Shown: positions 30,097 through 39,456 of the stretch, in pieces
Position numbering within the stretch: position 1 is the stretch's first letter
How the letters are laid out: the number at the start of each line of letters is the position of its first letter
Source of the DNA: Gelidibacter japonicus
GTDB taxonomy: Bacteria > Bacteroidota > Bacteroidia > Flavobacteriales > Flavobacteriaceae
Assembly (NCBI RefSeq): GCF_010725055.1
Contig: NZ_BJKB01000004.1
Coordinates: 1 to 64,000, forward strand
Reading direction: 5' to 3'
DNA: 64,000 nt
Notes under the pieces: generated by a model
The model's database searches: none
What the model saw: only the letters and a program-made list of their open reading frames with translations
What the model was told of the DNA's origin: nothing
Made by a program: the position numbers and the translations under genes

Positions 30097-30433
30097 AATG
30101 AAAAGAAGTTTTAAGCAACGCACCAACCTGTAAGGTTTTAACCTGTCCGCCGAAGGAGGAAAACCTGACAGGTTTGAAAAGGACAGAAACTCATAAAAAA
30201 AGCTACCGAAAAACATTCGTGTATTAGTGGCTAAAAGAAAAGATTAATTAAAGAGATTTCCTCCCGATAGCTATTGAAATCGCGAGGATAGAGAACAGCC
30301 CCGAAGGGGCGAAATATCAATAGAAAAAGAATTAACAAACAACTAAAGTCCTGTAGGGACGGAATATCAACCTGCAAGTAGGATTAAACAGAAAATTAAC
30401 TAAAAGAAATTCCCGCCTTCGCGGGAAATAAAG
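30097..30433 (+). repeat. repeat-rich spacer between argD and argF'
   Basis: 337 bases holding no gene but at least five different small hairpins. They are a CCTGTC...GACAGG element (about 30127-30175), a decayed CTCCCGATAGC element (about 30262-30287), GCCCCGAAGGGGC (about 30299-30311), GTCCTGTAGGGAC (about 30349-30361) and TTCCCGCCTTCGCGGGAA (30410-30427). The third and fourth are each followed by a GGAATATC or GAAATATC tail. Confidence 0.75.
30410..30427 (+). repeat. CTTC-loop hairpin just before the argF' start
   Basis: TTCCCGC (30410-30416), loop CTTC, GCGGGAA (30421-30427), ending 6 nt before the ATG of argF'. Confidence 0.85.
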
Positions 30434-31369
30434 ATGAAAAAATATACCGAAATAAAAGACATTTCCAATCTCTCTGAGATGATAAAGGAAGCTATTTTAC
30501 TCAAAATGGAGCCATTTGAATTTTCGGAATTGGGAAAACACAAAACTTTAGTCATGTTGTTTTTCAACTCGAGTTTGAGAACCCGCTTGAGTACAGAAAA
30601 AGCAGCGCGAAATTTAGGGATGCACGTGAGTATTCTCAATATCAATGACGCTTGGAATATTGAATTTGAAGATGGCAGCATCATGAATACTGGCAGTTCA
30701 GAACATATCAAGGAAGCTGCACAAGTCATCTCACAATATGCCGATATTATCGCGGTCCGTGCGTTTCCAACACTTACCGATAAAGCTAAGGACGCATCCG
30801 AGTATATTTTAAATAGTTTTATAAAATATGCCACAGTACCAATTATAAATATGGAAAGCGCTACGGCACATCCCTTGCAAGCTTTGGCAGACGCCATTAC
30901 CATCACCGAACTTTCTGAGAAACACAAACCAAAAGTCGTTTTATCATGGGCGCCACATCCAAAGGCCTTGCCACAAGCGGTTGCCAATTCGTTTGTAGAA
31001 ATGATGCAAAAGATGGACGTCGATTTGACCATCACCCATCCGGAAGGTTATGAACTCGATAACAACATCACCAAAAACACGCCCATTAATTACAATCAGG
31101 AAGAAGCTTTAAAAAACGCCGATTTTGTTTATGTGAAAAACTGGAGTAATTATAAAGATTACGGAAAAGTTTTAAATCAGGACCCTAATTGGATGATGAC
31201 GACAGAGAAATTGGGCAAGGCAAAATTTATGCACTGTTTACCCGTAAGACGGAATGTGGTGGTAGAAGATGCCGTTTTAGATGGTGAAAATTCGATCGTG
31301 ATTAAGCAGGCTAACAATAGGACCTTTGCGGCTCAGGTGGTGTTGAAAAATATTTTAGAAAATTTATAA
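30434..31369 (+). CDS. argF': N-acyl-L-ornithine carbamoyltransferase (acetyl- or succinylornithine type)
   Basis: 311 residues. The carbamoyl-phosphate motif is SSLRTR (46-51), with HPLQ at 146-149 and HCLPVRR at 267-273. The downstream stretches SWAPHPKALPQAVANSF and THPEGYELD mark the branch acting on N-acylated ornithine (Bacteroides SOTCase, Xanthomonas AOTCase), not ordinary ornithine. The residue before the EH pair (Ser89-Glu90-His91) is, as I recall, where Pro favours the succinyl and Glu the acetyl substrate; Ser matches neither, so the acyl group is open. The product is N-acylcitrulline, to be deacylated by the ArgE-like enzyme two genes downstream. Confidence 0.88.
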   Translation: MKKYTEIKDISNLSEMIKEAILLKMEPFEFSELGKHKTLVMLFFNSSLRTRLSTEKAARNLGMHVSILNINDAWNIEFEDGSIMNTGSSEHIKEAAQVISQYADIIAVRAFPTLTDKAKDASEYILNSFIKYATVPIINMESATAHPLQALADAITITELSEKHKPKVVLSWAPHPKALPQAVANSFVEMMQKMDVDLTITHPEGYELDNNITKNTPINYNQEEALKNADFVYVKNWSNYKDYGKVLNQDPNWMMTTEKLGKAKFMHCLPVRRNVVVEDAVLDGENSIVIKQANNRTFAAQVVLKNILENL

Positions 31370-31388
31370 GAGATTAAGTCTCGTTGGC

Positions 31389-31421
31389 AGACCTGACAGG
31401 TTTTTGAAACCTGTCAGGTCT
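31389..31421 (+). repeat. 15-bp palindrome after argF'
   Basis: AGACCTGACAGGTTT, TTG, AAACCTGTCAGGTCT: a perfect 15-bp stem. A sister copy at 51304-51336 differs by paired changes in both arms (TG to AA, CA to TT). It lies 20 bases after argF' and may end or stabilise that transcript. Confidence 0.85.
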
Positions 31422-31450
31422 TAAATATAAGATGGAAAATTTAGAGATAC

Positions 31451-31462
31451 CCGTTTTCACGG
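31451..31462 (+). repeat. small hairpin just before the argB start
   Basis: CCGT (31451-31454), loop TTTC, ACGG (31459-31462), ending 7 nt before the ATG. The flanks GATACCCG...CGGRCAT match the element before leuD. Confidence 0.6.
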
Positions 31463-31469
31463 ACATATT

Positions 31470-32246
31470 ATGAAAACATTAAAAATCATTAAAATAGGCG
31501 GTAATATTATCGATAATGAAGCGGCATTATCCTCATTTTTGGATGTATTTGCAGCTATCGATTCGCCTAAGATTCTGATTCATGGCGGTGGTAAATTAGC
31601 TACTCAATTGGCCAATCAATTGGGCCTGGAAGTGAAAATGATTGATGGAAGACGCATTACAGACAAGGCCACTTTAGACCTCATCACCATGGTTTATGCC
31701 GGAAAGATCAACAAAAATATCGTGGCACAACTGCAATCCAAAAATTGTAATGCCATCGGATTTTCCGGTGCAGACGGCAACACCATTATTTCCAAAAAGC
31801 GCCCCGTAAAACCCATCGATTTCGGATTTGTTGGCGATGTCAAAAAAGTAAATATCGAAACACTTCAGGTCTTATTGGAACACAAGGTGACACCGGTATT
31901 TTGTGCATTGACCCACGATAAAAAAGGACAACTTTTAAACACTAATGCCGACACCATCGCCTCAGAACTGGCCATTGGATTTGCCAAACACTATCAAACG
32001 GAGTTATATTATTGCTTTGAAAAAAACGGGGTTTTAAGAGATGTAACTGATGAAAACTCAGTGATCAAAAACATCACGACCCAATCCTATCAAAATTTAA
32101 TTAATGATAAAGTCATTGTGGACGGCATGCTCCCAAAACTGAACAATTGCATTCATGCCATTGAAAAAAATGTTCATAAAGTCTGCATCGGAAAACCAGA
32201 AATGCTATTTGACACCCAGGCTAATTTTACAACCATTACCAAATGA
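31470..32246 (+). CDS. argB: N-acylglutamate kinase
   Basis: 258 residues of the amino-acid kinase family. It phosphorylates N-acetyl- or N-succinylglutamate. IKIGGNIIDN (7-16) and LIHGGGKLATQLANQLG (about 36-52) bind ATP and substrate. NTNADTIASELAIG near 150-165 is the second nucleotide motif. The stop overlaps the start of the argE-like gene by four bases. No N-terminal extension typical of arginine-inhibited hexameric enzymes is seen, so feedback control by arginine is uncertain. Confidence 0.94.
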   Translation: MKTLKIIKIGGNIIDNEAALSSFLDVFAAIDSPKILIHGGGKLATQLANQLGLEVKMIDGRRITDKATLDLITMVYAGKINKNIVAQLQSKNCNAIGFSGADGNTIISKKRPVKPIDFGFVGDVKKVNIETLQVLLEHKVTPVFCALTHDKKGQLLNTNADTIASELAIGFAKHYQTELYYCFEKNGVLRDVTDENSVIKNITTQSYQNLINDKVIVDGMLPKLNNCIHAIEKNVHKVCIGKPEMLFDTQANFTTITK

Positions 32247-33304
32247 TACAAAAACTGACCACAGATGCCATTGCATTACTAAAAGATTTGATTGAAACCC
32301 CATCCTTTTCGTCCGAAGAAGACAAAACCGCTGAGTTGATAGTGCAATGGTTTCAGAAATATAATATTGACTACAAACGTACCGTCAACAATGTTTGGGC
32401 ACTAAATAAACATTTTGACGACTCAAAACCAACCTTGTTGCTCAATTCCCATCACGATACCGTCAAACCGAATACCGCTTACACCAAAGATCCTTTTAAA
32501 GCTATTGTTGAAGACAGCAAATTATTTGGTTTGGGCAGTAATGACGCTGGAGGCTGTTTGGTCTCTTTAATCGCGACGTTTACGTATTTTTATGAGCAAC
32601 CAGACCTAAATTACAATTTGGTCATTGTCGCCTCCGCAGAAGAAGAAAGCAGCGGTCCGAATGGGCTGAACAGTATGTTAAAAGTCATCCCAAAAATTGA
32701 TGTGGCCATTGTGGGCGAACCAACCTTGATGCAACTGGCCATTGCTGAAAAAGGCCTGGTTGTTTTTGATGCCAAGGTAAAAGGAACACCAAGCCATTCA
32801 GCCCATCCTAATGATGATAATGCTATATACAATTGCATAAGCGTGCTGCAATGGTTTAAAGATTATAAATTTGAGAAAGTATCGGATGTTTTGGGTGAGG
32901 TTAAATTGACGGTGTCCCAAATAAAGGCAGGCAAGCAACATAATGCCGTTCCTGCAGAAGTGGATTTGGTGGTGGATGTGCGTGTAAATGATTGTTATAG
33001 CAATGCTGAAATTGTGGAAATCCTCCAAAAGGAAGCACCATGTGATAGCATCATCCCACGAAGCTTACGATTGAACTCATCGTCTATTCCTAAAGAGCAC
33101 GCTTTGGTTCAGGCAGGAATTGCTTTGGGTCGTGGAACTTATGGGTCGCCTACGCTATCAGATCAAGCAGTATTAACTTGTCCGTCATTAAAATTAGGCC
33201 CTGGGGATAGTACGCGATCACATTCGGCAGATGAATTTATTTATATTAGTGAGATTGAGGAAGGGATTGAATTGTATGTGAAGTTGTTGGAGAAAATATT
33301 CTAG
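32243..33304 (+). CDS. argE: M20-family deacylase, N-acylcitrulline/acylornithine deacylase (ArgE type)
   Basis: 353 residues, zinc-dependent M20 peptidase fold. NSHHDTVKP (about 69-77) supplies the first metal His and Asp, GSNDAGGCLVS the bridging Asp, and SAEEESSGPNG the catalytic Glu pair. The last metal His is probably in RSHSADEF near the C-terminus. Following argB with a four-base overlap and after a carbamoyltransferase for acylated ornithine, it most likely removes the acyl group from N-acylcitrulline. Confidence 0.87.
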   Translation: MIQKLTTDAIALLKDLIETPSFSSEEDKTAELIVQWFQKYNIDYKRTVNNVWALNKHFDDSKPTLLLNSHHDTVKPNTAYTKDPFKAIVEDSKLFGLGSNDAGGCLVSLIATFTYFYEQPDLNYNLVIVASAEEESSGPNGLNSMLKVIPKIDVAIVGEPTLMQLAIAEKGLVVFDAKVKGTPSHSAHPNDDNAIYNCISVLQWFKDYKFEKVSDVLGEVKLTVSQIKAGKQHNAVPAEVDLVVDVRVNDCYSNAEIVEILQKEAPCDSIIPRSLRLNSSSIPKEHALVQAGIALGRGTYGSPTLSDQAVLTCPSLKLGPGDSTRSHSADEFIYISEIEEGIELYVKLLEKIF

Positions 33305-33541
33305 TATAGACTAAAGAATCAAGATAAAAGAACAAAGACTTGATTTGGAATGGGTTTAAATTTGGTTCTAAAAAAATTACAATCGTAAAGTAGATGACTG
33401 TCTAAAAGTTAAGTAGCGGCATTATTTCCAAGAGCATTGAAAACCATGAATGCATTTCGACTGCGTTCAATGTGACAGTGCGATGGATTTTTTACTTTTG
33501 AAATTGATAAGTAATAATAATTAAAAAGAAGTGTAGGTGGG

Positions 33542-33561
33542 ATTCCTGCCTTCGCAGGAAT
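33542..33561 (+). repeat. CTTC-loop hairpin just before the argH start
   Basis: ATTCCTGC, CTTC, GCAGGAAT: a perfect 8-bp stem ending 2 nt before the argH ATG at 33564. An in-frame ATG at 33537 would put this repeat inside the coding region as an unlikely N-terminus. The rest of the 33305-33563 spacer shows only a piece of a dispersed sequence (TTTCGACTGCGTTCAATGTGACA). Confidence 0.9.
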
Positions 33562-33563
33562 TT

Positions 33564-34853
33564 ATGAAACTCTGGGATAAAGGTATTAGTATTGATAAAA
33601 AAATAGAGCAATTTACCGTTGGAAACGACCGAGAAATTGACTTACACATTGCTAAATATGATGTTCAGGCGTCTTTGGCTCATGCCAAAATGCTTCAATC
33701 CATCGGTATTTTATCGAGGGACGAATTAGTGCAATTAGAAGGTGGTTTAGAAATCTTAGCACGACAAATTGAAGAAGGCACGTTCACCATCGACGCACAA
33801 TTTGAAGATGTGCATTCCAAAATCGAATTTGAACTCACCAAAACCTTGGGCGAAGTTGGAAAAAAAATCCATACGGCACGTTCAAGAAATGATCAGGTTT
33901 TAGTGGCGCTACAGCTTTATTACAAGGAAAATATCGGAATAATCTACGATAAAACTGAAGTGTTTTTCAACACCTTGTTAGACTTGTCCGAAACCCACAA
34001 AAAAGCCTTACTTCCTGGATACACGCATTTACAGGTGGCCATGCCTTCATCTTTTGGTTTATGGTTCTCTGCTTATGCCGAATTGTTGATTGACGATGTA
34101 TATCTGCTTAACGCCGCTTTAAAAACCGTCGATCAGAATCCATTAGGCTCAGCGGCTGGTTATGGGAGTTCTTTTGGAATTGATCGGGAATTGACGACTA
34201 AGGAATTGCAGTTTTCGACTTTAAAATACAATGTCGTTGCCGCACAAATGGCCCGTGGTAAAAGTGAACGTACCATTGCATTGACTTTGGGAAGTCTGTG
34301 CAACACCATGGCGCGCTTTGCAATGGATATTTGCCTGTATATGAGCCAGAATTTCAGCTTTATCACGTTTCCGGATGAATTGACCACAGGAAGCAGTATT
34401 ATGCCCCATAAAAAGAATCCTGACGTCTTTGAACTGATTCGTGGGAAGTGCAATAAAATTCAAGCGTTGCAGACGGAAATGATCTTGATCACCAATAACC
34501 TTCCGAGTGGATATCATCGCGATTACCAATTGTTGAAAGAGCATATGATTCTTGCCATTAATGACGTTATGGATATCTTGGATATCTTCAACTATGCCAT
34601 TCAGCAAATAGAAGTCAAGGATATCGATTTAAATGATGCCAAATACCAGTATCTATTTACGGTTGATAATATGAATACTTTGGTTGAAGGTGGGATGAGT
34701 TTCCGGGAAGCCTATCAAATCATTGGAAAGCAAGTTCAGGAAGGAACTTATAAACCAGATACGTCTAAAGAGCATACACATATAGGGAGCATGGGGAATT
34801 TATGTTTAGAAGAAATAAAAGCAAAGTTTCCAAAACGTGAAAAGCATCCGTAA
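33564..34853 (+). CDS. argH: argininosuccinate lyase
   Basis: 429 residues from ATG 33564, chosen because MKLWDKG is the family's usual beginning and the nine extra codons upstream come from a repeat. It cleaves argininosuccinate to arginine and fumarate. The signature SSIMPHKKNP (277-286), with the catalytic serine loop, is intact, and HTARSRNDQV near 96-105 is typical. Its stop codon lies in the loop of the terminator hairpin behind it. Confidence 0.96.
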   Translation: MKLWDKGISIDKKIEQFTVGNDREIDLHIAKYDVQASLAHAKMLQSIGILSRDELVQLEGGLEILARQIEEGTFTIDAQFEDVHSKIEFELTKTLGEVGKKIHTARSRNDQVLVALQLYYKENIGIIYDKTEVFFNTLLDLSETHKKALLPGYTHLQVAMPSSFGLWFSAYAELLIDDVYLLNAALKTVDQNPLGSAAGYGSSFGIDRELTTKELQFSTLKYNVVAAQMARGKSERTIALTLGSLCNTMARFAMDICLYMSQNFSFITFPDELTTGSSIMPHKKNPDVFELIRGKCNKIQALQTEMILITNNLPSGYHRDYQLLKEHMILAINDVMDILDIFNYAIQQIEVKDIDLNDAKYQYLFTVDNMNTLVEGGMSFREAYQIIGKQVQEGTYKPDTSKEHTHIGSMGNLCLEEIKAKFPKREKHP

Positions 34854-34865
34854 AGGATGCTTTTC
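34839..34865. terminator. hairpin terminator between convergent argH and leuB
   Basis: GAAAAGCATCC (34839-34849), loop GTAAA, GGATGCTTTTC (34855-34865): 11 perfect pairs with A and T flanks, so it can serve both strands. The argH TAA (34851-34853) is in the loop. Confidence 0.75.
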
Positions 34866-34906
34866 TGAAGAGCTACTATTTGAAAATCTGACTAACTAAA
34901 TTAACT

Positions 34907-36025
34907 TTAAATAATAGTAGATTGTCCTAAATGAATGTTGGTAAAATTCATATTAGTGTCTTTTGGATTATTGATAAAATCCTCAATGAAATCGCCCACT
35001 TTAGTGGTTGATATGTGATTGAATTTGGTGTTTAAATCTGGTGTTGTAATATTTAATTTTAACGATCGCTCTACGCCCTCTCTAATTAATTCGGCTTCTT
35101 CATATAATTCAAAATGATCCAACAACATAGCTGCGGATAATATTGAGGCTATCGGATTGGCAATACCCAAATTTTTTGCCTGCGGATAAGAGCCGTGGAT
35201 AGGCTCAAACATGGCAAAATAGTCTCCAACCGATGCCGAAGCCAGCAGACCAATAGAACCACCTATAACACTCGCTTCGTCGCTGATAATATCGCCAAAC
35301 ATATTTTCTGTCAAGATGACGTCAAACTGTTTTGGATTTAAAATGATTTGCATCGCAGCATTATCAACAAATAAGTAGTCGAGTTTCACATCTTTGTATT
35401 CCTGTGAAATTTCGGTGACTACTTTTCGCCATAAACGAGATGACTCCAAAACATTGGCTTTATCTACCAAAGTGACTTTACGCTTTCTCGATTGCGCCGA
35501 TTTGAATGCCAAATGGGTGATGCGTTCAATCTCAGAACGTGAATAGACACATAAATCAGTGGCCGTATTTCCATCCTCACTAAGCGTTTTTTCACCGAAG
35601 TATATACCTCCAGTCAACTCTCTATAGATACAAATATCAGTACCTTTAATAAACTGTTTCTTTAATGGCGATTTGTCCAAAAGCGTATCATACGCTTTAA
35701 CTGGTCTGATGTTGGCATATAAACCCAATTCCTTGCGCAGTTTCAACAAACCTTGTTCAGGACGCACTTGAGCATCCGGATTATTGTCATATTTTGGATC
35801 GCCGATGGCACCAAATAGTATGGCATCAGTGGCTTTGCACAAATCGAGTGTTTCTTTAGGTAATGGATCGCCAGTTTCATCAATGGCTACAGCACCTACC
35901 GGTGCATATTTGAATTGAAACGAATGATCAAATTCTTGCGCAATCGCTTTCAACACTTTGACAGCTTGTGCGGTTACTTCAGGTCCTATGCCATCTCCTG
36001 GCAATACAGCTATTTTTAATTTCAT
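34907..36025 (-). CDS. leuB: 3-isopropylmalate dehydrogenase
   Basis: 372 residues. It oxidatively decarboxylates 3-isopropylmalate with NAD. LPGDGIGPEV (8-17), VDKANVLESSRLWRKV, NMFGDIISDEASVIGGSIGLL and FEPIHGSYPQA are all present. The last 15 or so residues (NMNFTNIHLGQSTII) go beyond the usual end but are in frame. It is the last gene of leuACDB. A hairpin of the CTTC class ends 4 nt before its ATG. Confidence 0.96.
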   Translation of the reverse strand: MKLKIAVLPGDGIGPEVTAQAVKVLKAIAQEFDHSFQFKYAPVGAVAIDETGDPLPKETLDLCKATDAILFGAIGDPKYDNNPDAQVRPEQGLLKLRKELGLYANIRPVKAYDTLLDKSPLKKQFIKGTDICIYRELTGGIYFGEKTLSEDGNTATDLCVYSRSEIERITHLAFKSAQSRKRKVTLVDKANVLESSRLWRKVVTEISQEYKDVKLDYLFVDNAAMQIILNPKQFDVILTENMFGDIISDEASVIGGSIGLLASASVGDYFAMFEPIHGSYPQAKNLGIANPIASILSAAMLLDHFELYEEAELIREGVERSLKLNITTPDLNTKFNHISTTKVGDFIEDFINNPKDTNMNFTNIHLGQSTII

Positions 36026-36029
36026 CTTA

Positions 36030-36049
36030 ATTCCTGCGAAGGCAGGAAT
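36030..36049 (-). repeat. CTTC-loop hairpin just before the leuB start
   Basis: Read on the gene's strand: ATTCCTGC, CTTC, GCAGGAAT, the same 20-mer as before argH and in the same orientation to its gene. It ends 4 nt before the ATG. Confidence 0.9.
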
Positions 36050-36103
36050 CTCTTCCTGTCTTCAATTGTTTTAGTGTTATTTTTTCTTCTCTTGTTCCCG
36101 CGA

Positions 36104-36121
36104 TCCCGATAACTATCGGGA
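36104..36121. repeat. dispersed palindrome, second copy of the 18031 element
   Basis: The 18 bases are identical to 18031-18048. It lies between leuD and leuB. Confidence 0.85.
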
Positions 36122-36198
36122 GGGAATCTATCAATTTTTCAACATCTCATCATTGAATTTGCTTTCAAACCTATATGGATTAAACGCCTTGCAGGTAA

Positions 36199-36792
36199 CT
36201 AATACGCCTGCAATGTCTTCTCAAATGCTTCAATTGTTTCTTTTTTACTCAATAAATAATCAATATCATCATAGCCATTGATCATACATGTTTTTTTGTA
36301 GGCATCAATTTCAAAGGATTCTGAATGGTTTGAGCCATCAATACCAATGGTTTGCGCTTCTAAATCTACGGTGATCTTGGTCTTTGGATCTGCTGCAATG
36401 GTTGTCATCAATTCCTTTAAAAATTCGGGAGATACCTGAACCGGTAGTAATCCGTTGTTAAGCGCATTCCCTTTAAAAATATCCGCAAAGAAACTTGATA
36501 CAATCACTTTAAATCCATAATCGGTTAATGCCCATGCCGCATGTTCTCTACTACTGCCACATCCAAAATTATCTCCAGCCACCAAGATAGGTCCATCAAA
36601 TTGAGGCTGGTTCAACACGAAATTTGTGTTGACCGAACCATCTTTTTGAAATCGCCAATCTCTGAATACATTTTTGCCAAAACCGTCGCGATTGGTGGCT
36701 TTTAAAAAACGTGCAGGGATAATCTGATCCGTATCGACGTTTTCGATATCCAATGGGATTGCTGTTGCTTTTAAGGTTATAAATTTTTCCAT
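36199..36792 (-). CDS. leuD: 3-isopropylmalate dehydratase, small subunit
   Basis: 197 residues. With LeuC it isomerises 2- to 3-isopropylmalate. The swivelling-domain motifs [14 protein letters not shown] (18-31) and [14 protein letters not shown] (about 76-89) are intact, and the length is that of the free-standing bacterial subunit. A small hairpin ends 7 nt before its ATG, and a long palindrome separates it from leuC. Confidence 0.97.
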   Translation of the reverse strand: MEKFITLKATAIPLDIENVDTDQIIPARFLKATNRDGFGKNVFRDWRFQKDGSVNTNFVLNQPQFDGPILVAGDNFGCGSSREHAAWALTDYGFKVIVSSFFADIFKGNALNNGLLPVQVSPEFLKELMTTIAADPKTKITVDLEAQTIGIDGSNHSESFEIDAYKKTCMINGYDDIDYLLSKKETIEAFEKTLQAY

Positions 36793-36799
36793 CTAAATG

Positions 36800-36813
36800 C
36801 CCGCGAATGCGGG
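36800..36813 (-). repeat. small hairpin just before the leuD start
   Basis: On the gene strand: CCCGC, loop ATTC, GCGGG, ending 7 nt before the ATG. Flanks match the element before argB. Confidence 0.65.
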
Positions 36814-36860
36814 TATCTTATTAAATTATTATCACTAAAATTTTTCCAGTGTCTTTTTCA

Positions 36861-36891
36861 AACCTGTCAGGTTTTAAAAACCTGACAGGTT
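36861..36891. repeat. 15-bp palindrome between leuC and leuD
   Basis: AACCTGTCAGGTTTT, one A, AAAACCTGACAGGTT. It shares the ACCTGTCAGGT core with 31389-31421. It begins 5 bases beyond the leuC stop and may be a processing or partial termination site. Confidence 0.85.
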
Positions 36892-36896
36892 GATAT

Positions 36897-38279
36897 TTAA
36901 TTCAACTGTTTCGTAATATCAATTATCTTCCCTTCCACTGCAGTTGCAGCAGCCATCAATGGGCTTGCTAAAATAGTTCGCGCGCCTTGACCTTGTCTAC
37001 CTTCAAAATTTCTATTGGAGGTAGAGACACAATATTCGCCTTGCGGAATTTTATCATCGTTCATAGCCAAGCATGCTGAACATCCTGGTTGTCGCAATTC
37101 AAATCCGGCATCATCAAAAATAGCTTTAAGGCCTTCTTCAATAATTTGGGCTTCCACTTGTTTGCTGCCAGGAACCAACCATGCCGTCACATTATCTGCT
37201 TTTCGTTTGCCTTTGATATAATTTGCTGCGATTCTAAAATCTTCAATTCTCGAATTGGTACAACTCCCTATAAAAACAAAATTGATAGGTTTGCCAATCA
37301 AGGTTTCTCCTTTCTTAAAGTTCATATAATCCAAGGCTTTTTCAAAAGAAGCATCGCTGGTTTCGGGAATAAATTCTGAAATTTTGATTCCCATCCCTGG
37401 GTTGGTACCATAGGTAAGCATTGGCTCAATATCTTCGGCATCAAAGTGATATTCTTTATCGAAAACCGCATCATCATCGGTTGGAAGTGTTTTCCAATAG
37501 GCAACCTTTTGATCGAACTCTTCTCCTTTTGGAGCAAATTTTCGACCTTTTACATATTCAAATGTCGTTTCATCCGGAGCAATCATGCCGCCACGGGCGC
37601 CCATTTCAATACTCATATTACAAACGGTCATACGCCCCTCCATCGACATGTTTTCAAACACATCACCTGCATATTCGCAAAAATATCCTGTACCGGCATT
37701 GGTACCGATTTTTGAAATGATATATAAAATGACATCTTTGGGAAGCACACCATTTTTTAATTTCCCGTTAACCGTTACTCTTAGGCTTTTCGGTTTTGTA
37801 AGCAGCAAACACTGACTTGCAAAAACCTGCGCCACTTGACTGGTCCCAATTCCGAACGCGATGGTTCCAAACGCCCCATGGGTTGAAGTATGACTGTCAC
37901 CACATACGATGGTCATTCCGGGCTGGGTGATGCCCAATTCTGGTGCCATGACGTGCACAATGCCGTTGTATTTATGCCCTAGTTCATAAAGGGTAATATT
38001 ATTTTTTTTGCAATTGGCAGAAAGTTGTTCCAGCTGTTTTCTGGAAAGCTCATCTTTAATTGGCAAATGCTGATTGATTGTAGGCGTATTATGATCGGCA
38101 GTTGCCACAATTTGATCAGGTCTGAAGATTGGAATATTGCGTTGTTCTAGCTCATTAAAAGCCTGCGGACTCGTTACTTCATGAATCAGGTGTTTATCAA
38201 TATACAATATTTGTGGACCGTTATCTATAGTGTCCACTACATGTGCGTCCCAAACTTTATCAAACAAAGTTTTTCCCAT
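36897..38279 (-). CDS. leuC: 3-isopropylmalate dehydratase, large subunit
   Basis: 460 residues, aconitase family with a 4Fe-4S cluster. Cluster cysteines are in FIGSCTNSR and [29 protein letters not shown] is the substrate and cluster loop. The start lies one base from the leuA stop, so translation of the two is surely linked. Confidence 0.97.
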   Translation of the reverse strand: MGKTLFDKVWDAHVVDTIDNGPQILYIDKHLIHEVTSPQAFNELEQRNIPIFRPDQIVATADHNTPTINQHLPIKDELSRKQLEQLSANCKKNNITLYELGHKYNGIVHVMAPELGITQPGMTIVCGDSHTSTHGAFGTIAFGIGTSQVAQVFASQCLLLTKPKSLRVTVNGKLKNGVLPKDVILYIISKIGTNAGTGYFCEYAGDVFENMSMEGRMTVCNMSIEMGARGGMIAPDETTFEYVKGRKFAPKGEEFDQKVAYWKTLPTDDDAVFDKEYHFDAEDIEPMLTYGTNPGMGIKISEFIPETSDASFEKALDYMNFKKGETLIGKPINFVFIGSCTNSRIEDFRIAANYIKGKRKADNVTAWLVPGSKQVEAQIIEEGLKAIFDDAGFELRQPGCSACLAMNDDKIPQGEYCVSTSNRNFEGRQGQGARTILASPLMAAATAVEGKIIDITKQLN

Positions 38280-38280
38280 C

Positions 38281-39456
38281 TTAAGCTGAAATTATTTGTT
38301 GGTACACTTTACTCGTTTCAATGATTTGATGAATGTCATTGTCGTCGATTTCCTTTTTCTGATCCGCGAAATTCAAGAAGTTTGTATAAACCTCATCCAA
38401 TTGTAATTTCGTCAATTCATAGCCCACGTTTTTTGCTCTATAGGCTAAGGCTGCGCGGCCACTTCGAGCGGTCAATACAATGGCAGATTCTGTAACCCCA
38501 ACATCTTTAGGATCAATGATTTCATAGGTCTCCCGATTTTTAATCACCCCATCCTGATGGATTCCCGAACTGTGGGCAAAGGCATTAGCGCCAACAATGG
38601 CTTTGTTTGGCTGGGTATAAATTCCCATACTTTCTGAAACCAGCTGACTGATGCCGTATAGATGCTGGGTATTTATATTGGTATCCAAATTAAGATAAGG
38701 ATGTTGCTTTAATACCATGACCACTTCTTCAAGGGCCGTGTTTCCAGCGCGTTCACCAATTCCGTTGATGGTACATTCAATTTGTCTAGCACCGTTGATC
38801 ACGCCTTCTATGGAGTTGGCAGTTGCAAGTCCTAAATCGTTATGGCAATGACAGGATAAAATAGCATTTTCAATGCCTTTTACATTTTCTTTTAGGTATT
38901 TTATTTTGGCTCCGTATTCACTCGGCAAACAATAACCGGTAGTATCAGGAATATTCAGTACGGTCGCTCCAGCTTTAATGGCCATTTCACAAACACGTGC
39001 TAAAAATTCGTTGTCCGTCCGGCCTGCATCTTCCGCATAAAACTCAACATCTTCTACAAACCTCTTTGCAAATTTGACCGCCTCAAAAGCACGTTCCAAA
39101 ATGGCATCCTGATTGGAATTGAATTTATATTTAATGTGTGAGGCAGAAGTACCAATGCCTGTATGGATTCTCGGATATTTTGCATATTTTAGCGCCTCTG
39201 CAGCAACTTTGATATCGTTTTCAACTGCACGCGTCAATCCGCAAACAATGGTGTTTTTTATTAATTTAGATATTTCTTCAACAGATTTGAAATCGCCAGG
39301 GCTTGAAACTGGAAAACCAGCTTCGATGACATCAACGCCCAAATGCTCGAGCTGCTCCGCAATAATCAATTTTTGATTGGTATTTAGCTTACAGCCAGGA
39401 ACTTGCTCGCCATCTCTTAATGTGGTGTCGAAAATTTGAACATTATTATCAGACAT
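38281..39456 (-). CDS. leuA: 2-isopropylmalate synthase, short form without regulatory domain
   Basis: 391 residues from [18 protein letters not shown]; an ATG at 39465 adds three codons and an open extension to 39513 looks spurious. It condenses acetyl-CoA and 2-oxoisovalerate, the first step to leucine. [15 protein letters not shown] and [13 protein letters not shown] carry the metal ligands of the HMGL-like barrel. The chain ends after the barrel and a linker, without the roughly 120-residue LeuA dimer domain that binds leucine in the E. coli enzyme of about 520 residues. Its place in leuACDB makes isopropylmalate more likely than homocitrate or citramalate. Confidence 0.9.
   Translation of the reverse strand: MSDNNVQIFDTTLRDGEQVPGCKLNTNQKLIIAEQLEHLGVDVIEAGFPVSSPGDFKSVEEISKLIKNTIVCGLTRAVENDIKVAAEALKYAKYPRIHTGIGTSASHIKYKFNSNQDAILERAFEAVKFAKRFVEDVEFYAEDAGRTDNEFLARVCEMAIKAGATVLNIPDTTGYCLPSEYGAKIKYLKENVKGIENAILSCHCHNDLGLATANSIEGVINGARQIECTINGIGERAGNTALEEVVMVLKQHPYLNLDTNINTQHLYGISQLVSESMGIYTQPNKAIVGANAFAHSSGIHQDGVIKNRETYEIIDPKDVGVTESAIVLTARSGRAALAYRAKNVGYELTKLQLDEVYTNFLNFADQKKEIDDNDIHQIIETSKVYQQIISA

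Noticed and set aside
33537-33563. Upstream start for argH
   Set aside because: It would make the dispersed hairpin repeat code for the N-terminus; the family begins at MKLWDKG.
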